Shown: positions 17,758-25,211 of the stretch, piece after piece
How the letters are laid out: the number at the start of each line of letters is the position of its first letter
Numbering within the stretch: position 1 is the first letter of the stretch
Source: Bacillota bacterium
GTDB taxonomy: Bacteria > Bacillota > Sulfobacillia > Sulfobacillales > Sulfobacillaceae
Assembly: GCA_021820965.1 (NCBI GenBank)
Contig: JAKACZ010000001.1
Coordinates: 62,001 to 126,000, forward strand
Reading direction: 5' to 3'
Length of the DNA stretch: 64,000 nucleotides
The notes under the pieces: generated by a model
What the model was told of the DNA's origin: nothing
Database searches by the model: none
Seen by the model: only the letters and a program-made list of their open reading frames with translations
Made by a program: the position numbers and the translations under genes

Positions 17758-18140
17758 AGGTGTTATTGGACACCCATGCGCTTTTGTGGGCCTTGGTCGA
17801 GCCCGACAAGCTGTCGCAAACCGCCACCGAGATCATCGAGGAGTCCCAAAATACGATCGTGGTGTCCGCCGCGTCTGCTTGGGAAGTTGCGATTAAGTTT
17901 GAGTTGGGCCGGCTGCCAGAAGCGCGAATGGTTATCGAAGGATACCATGACCACCTGAGGACACTACGAGCCGAGGAATTGGCCATTAATTCGATACACG
18001 CAATCAAAGCGGGAACGCTCGACGCAAAACACCGAGACCCATTCGACCGCGTATTGGCAGCCCAGTCCTTAGTGGAAGGCTTGGCCATCATCTCGAAAGA
18101 TCATGCTTTCGCAGAATTTGGCGTTCCAACGATTTGGTGA
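17748..18140 (+). CDS. PIN-domain ribonuclease toxin (VapC-like)
   Basis: A 130-residue PIN domain. The acidic residues that bind metal are present: Asp8 (LLDTHALLW), Glu46 in SAWEVAIK, and the RDPFDRVLAAQ motif near 100. Toxins of this family cut tRNA or other RNA and arrest growth when the antitoxin is lost. It is intact and closely resembles the toxin at 19790-20170 in plan. Confidence 0.88.
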   Translation: MAMKVLLDTHALLWALVEPDKLSQTATEIIEESQNTIVVSAASAWEVAIKFELGRLPEARMVIEGYHDHLRTLRAEELAINSIHAIKAGTLDAKHRDPFDRVLAAQSLVEGLAIISKDHAFAEFGVPTIW

Positions 18141-18333
18141 GTTCTGACGCGGGCCTTGGTCAACCTATAAACGTGAAATAGCGGAGAGAGCAGGACGCGT
18201 GTGCGTATCCTGCTCCTCGTTTTGTCCCTGGTTTTGGTGCTCTTCCTCTAGCACTTCTTAGGTGCAGTTCATCGGCTTATTGCAAACAGGTATTTTCGTT
18301 ACATTACGGGAAATCGGGACGACAGCCGGTCAA

Positions 18334-18353
18334 ACTACACAGGTGTGTTGGCT
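18334..18353 (+). repeat. Solo copy of the island motif (ACACAGGTGTGTTGGCT)
   Basis: ACTACACAGGTGTGTTGGCT lies in the 270-base gap between the first and second toxin-antitoxin modules. I see no gene in that gap. Confidence 0.45.
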
Positions 18354-18408
18354 CGTCGTGCGACTCTGAGGTTCCCGGGGTTGGAGCTCCTTTTAGGACC
18401 AACCGTTG

Positions 18409-18414
18409 TATAAT
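18409..18414 (+). promoter_or_regulatory. -10 box (TATAAT) of DUF433 module 1
   Basis: TATAATGGGGGT is shared almost exactly with the promoter of the second DUF433 module at 20862. No good -35 is visible. Confidence 0.45.
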
Positions 18415-18460
18415 GGGGGTAGCGCAGGACCGCGATTTCATGAAGAATCAGGTGAGCGGT

Positions 18461-18709
18461 ATGGACTGGAAAGGGCGAATCGTTGTTGACCCGGAAATCC
18501 TATTGGGCAAGCCCACCATTAAAGGGACTCGGATGTCTGTGGAATTCGTCATCGAATTATTGGGCGGAGGAGCGACGGTGACCGACATTCTCGAGGAATA
18601 CGGCCATGTCACGGCAGAGGATATCCAAGCGTGCCTGGGCTATGCTGGCGAGCTGTTGAAGTCTGAGCGTATCTATGTAAACCCAACTGAGCCTCCGAAT
18701 TCTTGCTGA
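18461..18709 (+). CDS. DUF433 antitoxin (toxin partner destroyed)
   Basis: A DUF433 small helical DNA-binding protein (MDWKGRIVVDPEILLGKPTIKGTRMSVEFVIELLGGGATV) of the kind that pairs with DUF5615 PIN-like toxins. I take the ATG at 18461, matching the second copy. The normal end ERIYVNPT is followed here by six extra residues (EPPNSC) because the stop has mutated. The overlapping toxin start codon is followed at once by a stop. It is probably an orphan antitoxin. Confidence 0.8.
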   Translation: MDWKGRIVVDPEILLGKPTIKGTRMSVEFVIELLGGGATVTDILEEYGHVTAEDIQACLGYAGELLKSERIYVNPTEPPNSC

Positions 18710-18720
18710 CGAGAAGACAT
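18675..18720 (+). pseudogene. Stub of DUF5615 PIN-like toxin
   Basis: The sequence after ATG TAA still encodes TQLSLRILADEK, matching the MSTQLKVRILADENIS start of the second copy at 21129. It is dead by a nonsense codon at position 2 and is cut off at about 18720 by the recombinase remnant. Confidence 0.6.
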
Positions 18721-19468
18721 GGAACATATTTAAGGCAGCCTCAGGAATGGGTATCCGGTCTTCTTGCTTGTTCGGCGCATGCACTCGCAGATGGTGCCGG
18801 CCATGGGCGGGGTCAGGCAAAATGTCGCTGACAGTTAATCGGTTAATCTCGGCTGATCGCAGCCCATGGTGGAGCGCGAGCCACGTGGCCACTACCAGGC
18901 TCAGGCGGTACTCGTAGGTGTCCATGATCCAATCACGGCACTTATCAACCTGTTGCGCAGTCAACACCTTGGGCAACTTATGCTTGGCACGCGGCAGACC
19001 AGCACGTAAGGAATTGAATGTGCCGATGGCATCTCGGAACGAGGTTGGGACGTTCCGAACCCGCAACAGTGGCCGCTCGGAACCGTGATACTCAGGACCA
19101 CACCATTCGAGAAATCGCGCGGCCATAGTGACCGTCGACCGCACCGTCACCTCGCTCGAATCCGGGCCCTTCTTCAACAACGGGGGACGGGACGTATCGT
19201 GAATCGTCAAATCTCGGCGAAAGCGGTGAAATCCCCGTTGGTCCACATCAGAAAGTGCCAGCTCCTCTTGCACAACCCAACGAAAAAACGGAAGAAGTCG
19301 CTCGGCGTATGTGTCCACGGTGCGGGATGAACCCCTGCCTACATGCCCATGACGCATCAAGAAGCGTGTGGGCTCAATCCATGGAACCCCGTTTTTGCAG
19401 ATCGTGCGGAATCGGAATCCGTTCGGCATGGTTACCCATTCCAGGCTCACCGCCATAATCTCCACCAC
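18721..19468 (-). pseudogene. Hybrid remnant of two tyrosine recombinases
   Basis: The N-terminal 185 residues (from about 19468 to 18913) equal the TnpA-like recombinase remnant at 27522-28529 apart from one substitution. At the codons for DTY the protein switches to EYRLSLVVATWLALHHGLRSAEINRL...LRVHAPNKQED. This resembles the middle of the second recombinase of the intact element (ETVRPEEINAL...LHLHAPNKEH, 34899-36428). An internal deletion has thus fused gene 1 to gene 2 of a related element. No HxxR or Tyr region remains, so it is inactive. Confidence 0.8.
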
Positions 19469-19639
19469 CCCTCAACCCCACTGCAACATCTAACTGATGG
19501 AAGTACAAAAATACACAGGTATTTATCAAACACTAAAAGGGATCCCAAACTACCTGTGTAGTATCGGGATCCCTTGACTAGTTAGGCATTAGGGATGGTC
19601 TCTAGGAAAGCTAGTTAGAGGTCCCCTAACAGAGCTTAA
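18913..19639. repeat. 727-bp direct repeat, copy 1
   Basis: Identical to 27974-28700 except one base (A at 19009, T at 28070). It covers the 5' part of the recombinase gene and about 170 bases of non-coding leader. Confidence 0.95.
19512..19575. repeat. Interlocked inverted repeats in the element leader, copy 1
   Basis: TACACAGGTA (19512-19521) pairs with TACCTGTGTA (19551-19560), and AAGGGATCCC (19537-19546) pairs with GGGATCCCTT (19566-19575). The order is A-B-A'-B', so the two stems cannot be nested. They could be recombinase binding sites, alternative hairpins or a pseudoknot. The same structure is at 28573-28636. Confidence 0.75.
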
Positions 19640-19655
19640 GTCGGGTCGCAAGAAA

Positions 19656-19726
19656 TTTGTGCACCAATACAAACGTTTCGGCCAATTCGATACAGCCGAC
19701 CGAGGAGTTTGTGCAGTGCTCACAAA
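19656..19726. repeat. Pair of TTTGTG-CACAAA dyads, copy 1
   Basis: TTTGTGCACCAATACAAA (19656-19673, imperfect) and TTTGTGCAGTGCTCACAAA (19708-19726) start 52 bases apart, just beyond the 727-bp repeat. The second copy has the same spacing with a different intervening sequence. Confidence 0.65.
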
Positions 19727-19789
19727 TCGTATTCCGAAAGTCAAGATTCGAGGTCCCGCCCACCGGCCCCACCAACTTTGAACTTCGTA

Positions 19790-20170
19790 TTACGTCACCA
19801 GCTGGACCACGTCAGAGTATCTGGCCACGGTCGAGTCAGCGGTGAGTAGGCGAAACGGGCCGGCTAGAGCTTGAGCAACGAGTAGCCGGTCAAACGGATC
19901 ACTATGAATGGGCGGCAAGCTCGCTACCATACTCGCGTCCTCGGCACTCACGGGCAGCTCCGAAAATCCGCTGGCCTCGATGCCCTTAACGAGGTCGGAA
20001 ACCTTGGCATCAAGTTTCCCTAGACCGATTTTGATGGCAGCTTCCCAAATGGAGGCTGCACTAACAAGAACCACGTCGGCTTCCGAAATCTGCTCGGAAA
20101 TCTCCCGCGTAATGCGTGGAGAATCGACCAAGTACCATAAGTAGATATGAGTATCGAGCAGCAGCATCAC
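19790..20170 (-). CDS. PIN-domain toxin (VapC-like)
   Basis: A 126-residue PIN-domain ribonuclease: LLLDTHIYLWYL with the first Asp, SIWEAAIKIGLGKL with the Glu, and HSDPFDRLLVAQA. It overlaps its antitoxin by 4 bases (20167-20170). Intact. The arrangement mirrors the module at 17533-18140 on the other strand and the proteins are alike, suggesting related modules rather than tandem duplication at this site. Confidence 0.88.
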   Translation of the reverse strand: MMLLLDTHIYLWYLVDSPRITREISEQISEADVVLVSAASIWEAAIKIGLGKLDAKVSDLVKGIEASGFSELPVSAEDASMVASLPPIHSDPFDRLLVAQALAGPFRLLTADSTVARYSDVVQLVT

Positions 20171-20409
20171 TCGTCGGCCCCTTCAAAACTCCTTTGTACG
20201 TCGTCGGGTAACGGCGCATCGAAATCATCGGAAATACGGATCTTTCCACGTAAAAAGCCCGGTGTTCGAGTTGGTCGAGAGGTCGATACCGGGACTAGCC
20301 GCGCAATGGGCTTGCCCGCCTTGGCAATCGTTACTTCCTCGCCTCGACTCACCTCATCAAGAAGCCGCGAAAGGTGGGTTTTTGCCTCATGAATGTTTAC
20401 GGACTTCAC
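20167..20409 (-). CDS. Phd/YefM-family antitoxin
   Basis: About 80 residues: KSVNIHEAKTHLSRLLDEVSRGEEVTIAKAGKPIARLVP, then a toxin-binding tail (PGFLRGKIRISDDFDAPLPDD). The start is the GTG at 20409, with GAGGTG about 6 bases ahead; the GTG at 20418 is part of that ribosome site. It should block the PIN toxin and repress its own promoter at 20441-20469. Confidence 0.87.
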   Translation of the reverse strand: MKSVNIHEAKTHLSRLLDEVSRGEEVTIAKAGKPIARLVPVSTSRPTRTPGFLRGKIRISDDFDAPLPDDVQRSFEGADE

Positions 20410-20440
20410 CCAAGTCACCTCGAATTACAAAACTTAGTTT

Positions 20441-20469
20441 AGTCTAGTCTTTTTTGGGCCTATTGTCAA
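20441..20469 (-). promoter_or_regulatory. Promoter of the second PIN module
   Basis: A consensus TTGACA -35 (20464-20469), 17 bases, TAGACT -10 (20441-20446). ACTAA-containing repeats, including ACTAAGT (20432-20438), follow on the minus strand, as in the first module. Confidence 0.65.
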
Positions 20470-20861
20470 CCAGATGCCCCCGCAGAGGTGGAAAGTCCCG
20501 ACCAGTCAGTAAGCAGGGCCCTGGATACGACTCGTGTCATATCCAGAACCCCTTAATTTGAGCGATTTTGAGCCAACCAACCACGACCAATAGTTAGACT
20601 GATCCTAACACAGGTGAGGTGTTGCCAGTGCGCATTGCTACACAGGTAATTTGGCTTAAGTACGCCGTATCGGGGCAAGGTTCAGTGAAACTACATATGT
20701 GGCTTCCTCTCCCTCTGACGCTTGTGAAAGGCAAAGCCTCTCCGTCGGTCTACGGTCCGCAGCTATTTCCGGCAACCCCGTTAGGGTTCATTTAGTCCGA
20801 TTCCTCGGGAGTTCGCAGGCTGCGGGCCATCCTAGGTCGTCGCTCCTCCTTCAGCACGTTG
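20470..20861. other. Intergenic stretch between modules
   Basis: No gene seen. It contains GCTACACAGGTAATTTGGCT at 20637-20656, the best match to the island motif. About 28 bases after it, AAACTACATATGTGGCTTC resembles CAAAGCACATAGGTTACTTC at the same distance from the 17365 copy. Confidence 0.5.
20637..20656 (+). repeat. Solo copy of the island motif (GCTACACAGGTAATTTGGCT)
   Basis: It matches the minus-strand ACTACACAGGTAGTTTGG inside both element leaders (19545-19562 and 28606-28623), and the solo copies at 17365 and 18334. Confidence 0.55.
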
Positions 20862-20867
20862 TATAAT
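20862..20867 (+). promoter_or_regulatory. -10 box (TATAAT) of DUF433 module 2
   Basis: GTTGTATAATGGGGGT is the same context as at 18406-18420, showing that the two modules share their 5' region. Confidence 0.5.
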
Positions 20868-20905
20868 GGGGGTGGCTATCGACCGCGATCTTATTAAGAA
20901 GCTGG

Positions 20906-21145
20906 GTGAGCAAAATGGATTGGGAAACGCGTATTGTTATCGACCCCGATGTGCTGGCGGGCAAGCCCATCATAAAAGGGACGCGAATATCTGTGGAATT
21001 CATCATGGAGCTCTTAGGCAGAGGCGCTACAGTAACCGACATTCTCCAGGAATACGACCACCTTACTGCAGAGGACATCCAAGCGTGTCTTTCCTATGCA
21101 AGCGACCTCTTGAAGGCCGAGCGTATTTATGTCAACCCAACTTAA
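20906..21145 (+). CDS. DUF433 antitoxin (toxin partner truncated)
   Basis: A 79-residue DUF433 protein (MSKMDWETRIVIDPDVLAGKPIIKGTRISVEFIMELL), predicted to bind DNA and neutralise a DUF5615 toxin. It begins at GTG 20906 or the ATG three codons later. The C-terminus ERIYVNPT is intact and its last codons overlap the toxin start by 17 bases. It is strongly similar to the copy at 18461; flanking sequence is related too, so one is a diverged duplicate. Confidence 0.85.
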   Translation: MSKMDWETRIVIDPDVLAGKPIIKGTRISVEFIMELLGRGATVTDILQEYDHLTAEDIQACLSYASDLLKAERIYVNPT

Positions 21146-21218
21146 GGTGCGTATTCTGGCCGATGAGAACATTAGCCGAAGCATAATAAGCGCGCTCCAT
21201 GGCAATTTAGGGGCCTGA
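21129..21218 (+). pseudogene. Truncated DUF5615 PIN-like toxin
   Basis: The start MSTQLKVRILADENISRSII is the N-terminal strand and helix of DUF5615 toxins, including the first catalytic Asp (LADEN). The frame stops after 29 residues, whereas the family is usually around 110. The sequence that follows does not restore it, so the toxin is dead and only the antitoxin survives. Confidence 0.75.
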
Positions 21219-21787
21219 GAGGGATTCTGGCCTACGACCGGGCAGAGGCGGCGTCCCCTATGAATTGCGCGAGCGTCTAAATCGGTGGCGTCCACGCCAC
21301 CGGCACGATGAGGAAGCCCAACGAGATCCCCGGCATCATCCGAGGCGCGAACGAGGACCACCGCCTGTTGGCGCTCCTTCATCAGGGCGTGCTTCATCCG
21401 GTAGCTGTAAAGCTGCAAGTCTTCAGCCCTTCCTTTCCCCGAGTACGTGAAATCTCCCGTATCCCCGACGTCTGCGAAACGACGACCTGCACCCGGCACG
21501 GCTGAGACAGCACCGATGCCCGCGTGCGGACGTTGTCATCCTAGATTTCCTCGCCAGCGACGTCAACACAACAGAAAAATCTCTGCGAACTATTCTGTCG
21601 AACGGCTCTGTAGGCTTCCTGCGCTTTTGCCCCCGAAACTCCTTGATCAGCCTCATGAAAAGTTGCGCCGTGAAACAAAATTCCATGCAAGAAAGGCCGC
21701 GGCTCCGTCCTTGTTTTTGTCCTGATGGCCCTGCCCCCATCCAGGTTACCTCTTTTAACTGCGAGAAGATATGTGAGGTTAATCGTG
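21219..21787. other. Unassigned stretch, probable mobile-element debris
   Basis: Several short frames on both strands, none with a recognisable domain. The minus-strand frame at about 21200-21499 looks protein-like in part but I cannot name it. Confidence 0.35.
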
Positions 21788-21816
21788 TTGTTAATACACT
21801 TTATTTGTGTGATAAT
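21788..21816 (+). promoter_or_regulatory. Promoter of the Phd-RelE module
   Basis: TTGTTA (21788-21793), 17 bases, GATAAT (21811-21816), about 50 bases before the antitoxin start. Confidence 0.55.
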
Positions 21817-21867
21817 ACGTATCAAACGGCGCAGCTAATCCATACTATGGAGAAACGGAGGTACGAA

Positions 21868-22242
21868 GTGAGGATGACAACCACACGGTCAGATGTCCTG
21901 AAATTCGTGAAAGATAATGTGCTGAACATCTCAGACTTAACCCGTACGAGTAAACTCGCCGAGATTCTCGAATTGTACGCGGACAAAACGAGTGATGAAT
22001 TGTTCGTCGTTCAAAATACCCGGAACAAAAATGGCCGGGCCGTGATTGCCAACCTGGAGTTTTTCGAGGAATTGTTGAGCTATAAAGAGGCCGTGGACGA
22101 GGCCATCGACCAGACGATGTACCAGATAGCGTTGGAGCGCAAGGACGAGCCGGCAGACATTGCCTTGGCCCAGGTAATTGCTGAACTCGGTTTGGATGTG
22201 AACCGGATCGCTCACTTAAGCGAAGTCGTTGAGGACGAGTGA
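21868..22242 (+). CDS. Antitoxin of RelE-type module (Phd-like)
   Basis: A 124-residue protein: TTTRSDVLKFVKDNVLNISDLTRTSKLAEIL, then DELFVVQNTRNKNGRAVIANLEFFEELLSYKEAVDEAID. This is a Phd/YefM-like fold with a long acidic helical tail. The start is the GTG at 21868, 6 bases after GGAGG; the ATG at 21874 is 12 bases away. The stop overlaps the toxin start (TGATG). It should bind and inactivate the RelE-type toxin. Confidence 0.7.
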   Translation: MRMTTTRSDVLKFVKDNVLNISDLTRTSKLAEILELYADKTSDELFVVQNTRNKNGRAVIANLEFFEELLSYKEAVDEAIDQTMYQIALERKDEPADIALAQVIAELGLDVNRIAHLSEVVEDE

Positions 22243-22649
22243 TGCCGAGCGTCGAAGACACCGTGAACGCCATCCTGGCGTCTTTGAACGTCGAGATACG
22301 CTTTAGTCAACAAGCGCTAGCGGACTTAACCGGATACAAAAAGGAACAGCAGGAGACAATCCTCGCCCTGATTCTGGCTCGGGCGAAGAACGGCCCCCTC
22401 ATCAGACCCGACGGCATTGGCGAGCCGTTACATGGTGAGTTACACGGGTTCACGAAAATCAAACCCAAACACTTGGGAATCCGGGTGATCTATCGCCCCA
22501 TACAGAAGACCAAAATCATCATGGAAATTATCGCCATTGGCCCAAGAGACCACGATAAAGTCTATGCCATCGCGGCCAAACGCTTAACAGGTTTTCGTCG
22601 CGAAATGTCTGAACGTAACCAGACCGGCAGCACTCACAACAACATCTAA
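22242..22649 (+). CDS. RelE/ParE-superfamily toxin
   Basis: A 135-residue toxin with an extended N-terminal helical region and the RelE/YafQ core KIKPKHLGIRVIYRPIQKTKIIMEIIAIGPRDHDKVYAIAAKRL. This family cleaves ribosome-bound mRNA or inhibits gyrase. It uses the ATG sharing one base with the antitoxin stop; a GTG one codon earlier is also possible. It appears intact. Confidence 0.75.
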   Translation: MPSVEDTVNAILASLNVEIRFSQQALADLTGYKKEQQETILALILARAKNGPLIRPDGIGEPLHGELHGFTKIKPKHLGIRVIYRPIQKTKIIMEIIAIGPRDHDKVYAIAAKRLTGFRREMSERNQTGSTHNNI

Positions 22650-22763
22650 ACTCGTTTGGCGTGGGACTCAGCGCGAGCTGGATACATGTACCGCTCCGGG
22701 ACTGTTACTCTGAATCTCCTGAGGGGCACTAACGCCCCCAATAGTCCCGGAACCATCGCGGGT

Positions 22764-23110
22764 CTACTCTGAGACGGTGAACTCCGTGTACTTGAATTCG
22801 ATACTGTGGTCTGCGTCGAGACTCCCAACACGCCATTGGCCAGAATCATCATCGGGTCGGTGTGCCCGAAATCGACGTCATAAACGACGGGAAACGATTA
22901 TCCTCGTGTTGCAATCGTCAGCACGGTTTCTAGCGGGTCTTCCTCTGAGAACTCCGTCGCGCTCGGAAAGCGTCCCAACCAAAGCAGCAATTTGTTGATA
23001 AACGCCCATCTGTCTTAGCTGGGTCAGATAGCGGTCCACCGTGGCCACATTGGTCGTTTCGTCGTCTTCTACACAGAGAATCGCACCGGTTATATCGGGC
23101 CGATAAGGGG
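22764..23110 (-). pseudogene. Fragment of S66-family LD-carboxypeptidase/MccF
   Basis: Frames on the minus strand together give the C-terminal half of a peptidase S66 protein: DITGAILCVEDDETTNVATVDRYLTQLRQMGVYQQIAALV, EDPLETVLTIA, a VDFGHTDPMMILANGVLGV-like segment and SLDADHSIEFKYTEFTVSE. At least two frameshifts separate them, and the nucleophile half is missing. MccF-like members cleave peptidyl antibiotics or cell-wall peptides. It is non-functional. Confidence 0.65.
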
Positions 23111-23261
23111 TGGGACAGGAAAAATGTCCCTTTCTGGCATATGATGGCGCTTACAGTCCGACCAGATTGGGAACACATCCCCGCCGACCGATGCGACCGG
23201 GGTGGACGACAGGAGACCCGGGAGTCACCCCGAGCACCGCAGCGTGGGTCTTGTCGCCTCC

Positions 23262-23290
23262 TTGACAAAGCTAATCCAGTTAGCTAGAAT
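23262..23290 (+). promoter_or_regulatory. Promoter and operator of the hydrolase-TetR unit
   Basis: TTGACA (23262-23267), 17 bases, TAGAAT (23285-23290). The spacer holds the inverted repeat AGCTAA-tccag-TTAGCT (23269-23285), a good candidate site for the TetR protein encoded second in the unit. Confidence 0.7.
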
Positions 23291-23330
23291 CGACGTAAAG
23301 CTACTGGCATTAGCCGCAAGGAGACGAACG

Positions 23331-24155
23331 ATGATGTCCATGACGGAGCAGACGCAGTTTCTCGAGCGGCCGGACGGCCGCGTGGCCTATGAGGTGGTGG
23401 GGCGTGGTCCGCTCCTGATTTGCACACCCGGGATGGGTGATCTCCGGTCCGTCTATCGATTCATGGCCCCAGCATTGGCTGAGGCGGGGTACCGCGTCGC
23501 CAGGATGGACCTGCGCGGCCACGGCGACAGTGACGCCACCTTCACGCAATATGACGACGTGTCGGTTGGCCACGACTTGTTAGCCCTGACCCGCGCCCTC
23601 GGCGGTCCCGCTATCTTAGTCGGCAATTCCATGTCGGCTGGCGCCTCGGTGTGGGCGGCGGCAGAGGCGTCCGAATTGATCGCGGGATTGGTGTTAATCG
23701 GTCCGTTTGTGCGCAATGTGCCCATCAGCGGATTCGCTCAAGCGGCTTTTCGGCTGGCCCTCCAACGCCCCTGGGGGCGGGCGGCATGGGTATCCTACTA
23801 TCGCCGCCTCTATCCCGGCCAGCGCCCCCATGATCTGGCCACGCATCAGGCCGCGATTCGGGCCAGCTTGGGACGCCCGGGCCATTGGCGGGCCTTTGTG
23901 GCCGCCACGCAGACGTCCCACGTACTGGCCGAACGCCGTTTGGCAGAGGTGGCTGTGCCGACCCTGGTGGTGATGGGAGCCCGGGATCCGGACTTCCCGA
24001 ATCCACAAGCCGAGGCGCATTGGATTGCCGATCGGCTATCGGGGCGGGTTGTCATGATCGACCATGCGGGGCACTATCCGCAGGCGGAGTATCCCAATCT
24101 TGTCACACCGGCGGTTCTGTCGTTTCTGAAGGAGGCGGGCCTTGCCGCGCGCTAA
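23331..24155 (+). CDS. Alpha/beta-hydrolase
   Basis: A 274-residue alpha/beta-hydrolase fold protein starting at the ATG behind AAGGAG. The motifs are the oxyanion turn near GMGDLR, MDLRGHGDSD, the nucleophile elbow GNSMSAG (Ser near residue 105), the acid in MGARDPD and the His in DHAGHYPQ. The family covers esterases, lactonases and similar enzymes; the substrate is unknown. It is co-transcribed with, and overlaps by 14 bases, a TetR regulator. Confidence 0.85.
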   Translation: MMSMTEQTQFLERPDGRVAYEVVGRGPLLICTPGMGDLRSVYRFMAPALAEAGYRVARMDLRGHGDSDATFTQYDDVSVGHDLLALTRALGGPAILVGNSMSAGASVWAAAEASELIAGLVLIGPFVRNVPISGFAQAAFRLALQRPWGRAAWVSYYRRLYPGQRPHDLATHQAAIRASLGRPGHWRAFVAATQTSHVLAERRLAEVAVPTLVVMGARDPDFPNPQAEAHWIADRLSGRVVMIDHAGHYPQAEYPNLVTPAVLSFLKEAGLAAR

Positions 24156-24708
24156 TCTGAGCCCCGCCAAAATTTTGGACCGCGCGGTGCACTGGGTTGA
24201 TATCCATGGCTACGAGCAATTGAGTATGGCGGCGCTGGCCCAGACCTTTGGCGTGGCGGTGCCCAGTCTCTATAAGCATGTACCATCTCTGGCCTGGATA
24301 CGACGGGGCGTGGCCGAGCACGGTTTGCGAGAACTCGGCGATGCGTTTCAACAGGCGGCCGCCGGACGGCACCAAGAGGAGGCCTTGCGTCACATGGCCC
24401 AGGCCTACCGCGAGTATGCGAAGGGACATCCAGGCCGCTATGCCGCGATTCAGCGCGCACCCGATCCCGGCGACACCGATCTGCAGCGCCTCAGCGAGCA
24501 CGTCCTGTGCCCGATTCACGAAACGCTCGAAACGTATGGTCGCACGGGCGATCAGGCCACGCATGACGTCCGGCTGTTGCGTGCGGCGTTGCACGGGTTT
24601 GTCTCCCTGGAGATAGCAGGTGGTTTCGGCATGCCGCTCAACATTGAAGAATCTTTTGAGCATCTCATCGCGGCCCTGGATACGACCTTTCGCAGTAACC
24701 TCCGGTAA
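24142..24708 (+). CDS. TetR-family regulator
   Basis: A 188-residue repressor starting at a TTG behind GGAGG. The N-terminal helix-turn-helix is LSMAALAQTFGVAVPSLYKHV; the C-terminal domain (YAKGHPGRYAAIQ and LLRAALHGFVSLE) is of the TetR WHG type. It is expected to bind the inverted repeat at 23269-23285 and control the hydrolase and itself. Confidence 0.85.
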   Translation: MPRANLSPAKILDRAVHWVDIHGYEQLSMAALAQTFGVAVPSLYKHVPSLAWIRRGVAEHGLRELGDAFQQAAAGRHQEEALRHMAQAYREYAKGHPGRYAAIQRAPDPGDTDLQRLSEHVLCPIHETLETYGRTGDQATHDVRLLRAALHGFVSLEIAGGFGMPLNIEESFEHLIAALDTTFRSNLR

Positions 24709-25163
24709 AAGGTCGCCACAGCTCCGATCGCCGGGCACACGCTGCCGGACGACCAACAGCGAGAGGCGCCGGGACCGATCGCGGAGTCATCGGCGGCGAG
24801 GCGGAACCATGAACCATCATGACGCCGCCGACAATGAGCAATAACGTAGCGACCACGATAGCGGCCGGCAGATGCAAGGCCCACGTCGCACGCGCCACCC
24901 TGCGTGCCCTGACTCCGGGGCGTTTCTTAGCCTGCACTTACCGAAATGCCCCGCTTATGGGTTCTGTTTCTTAGCGGACTAATTGTCCGATAGTATGCGA
25001 CTAAAACACAAAAGAGTAACACATGATGCGGTGGAACGTGTCAAACGTCATTTAATTCAACCGGGGTGCGTCAAACAATTCACCCGCCTGGAATCCCGTC
25101 TCCCTCATCATAGCATGTTGTCCATCGAGGGCAACCGTTGGTCCCCATCAATTCGCTCAGATT
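24709..25163. other. Gap between TetR gene and IS21 remnant
   Basis: A minus-strand frame around 24709-24937 encodes a basic N-terminus and one hydrophobic segment (ALHLPAAIVVATLLLIVGG), but it has no ribosome site and runs into the tetR gene antisense. I treat it as unproven. Nothing else is recognised. Confidence 0.3.
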
Positions 25164-25180
25164 GTGTCACTGAGTGACAC
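25164..25180. repeat. Perfect 17-bp palindrome GTGTCACTGAGTGACAC
   Basis: Eight-base arms around one central base at the far end of the IS21 remnant. GAGTGACAC in it is echoed by GAGTGTCATC about 20 bases on, as expected for the repeated terminal binding sites of an IS21 end. Confidence 0.5.
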
Positions 25181-25211
25181 GCCAGGTGGTGTTTCGAGTG
25201 TCATCAAGTCC

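Noticed and set aside
18557-18720. C-terminal 50 codons of the hybrid recombinase frame
   Set aside because: This part is the antisense of the DUF433 gene and toxin stub, not recombinase sequence.
19512-19575. CRISPR-like repeats in the recombinase leaders
   Set aside because: Only two distant identical copies, no regular spacers and no cas genes; these are element leaders.
17365-20656. Integron attC sites between toxin-antitoxin genes
   Set aside because: The recurring motif lacks the paired R and L boxes and the long imperfect palindrome of attC, and no integron-type integrase signature was seen; kept only as a novel motif.
22700-22745. GGGGC-loop-GCCCC hairpin after the RelE-type toxin as a terminator
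   Set aside because: No T run on either side; similar GC hairpins at 26410 and 29461 also lack T runs, so the function is unclear.
24665-24937. Minus-strand 90-codon frame with one hydrophobic segment
   Set aside because: It has no ribosome site, overlaps the tetR 3' end antisense and has a composition typical of a shadow frame.
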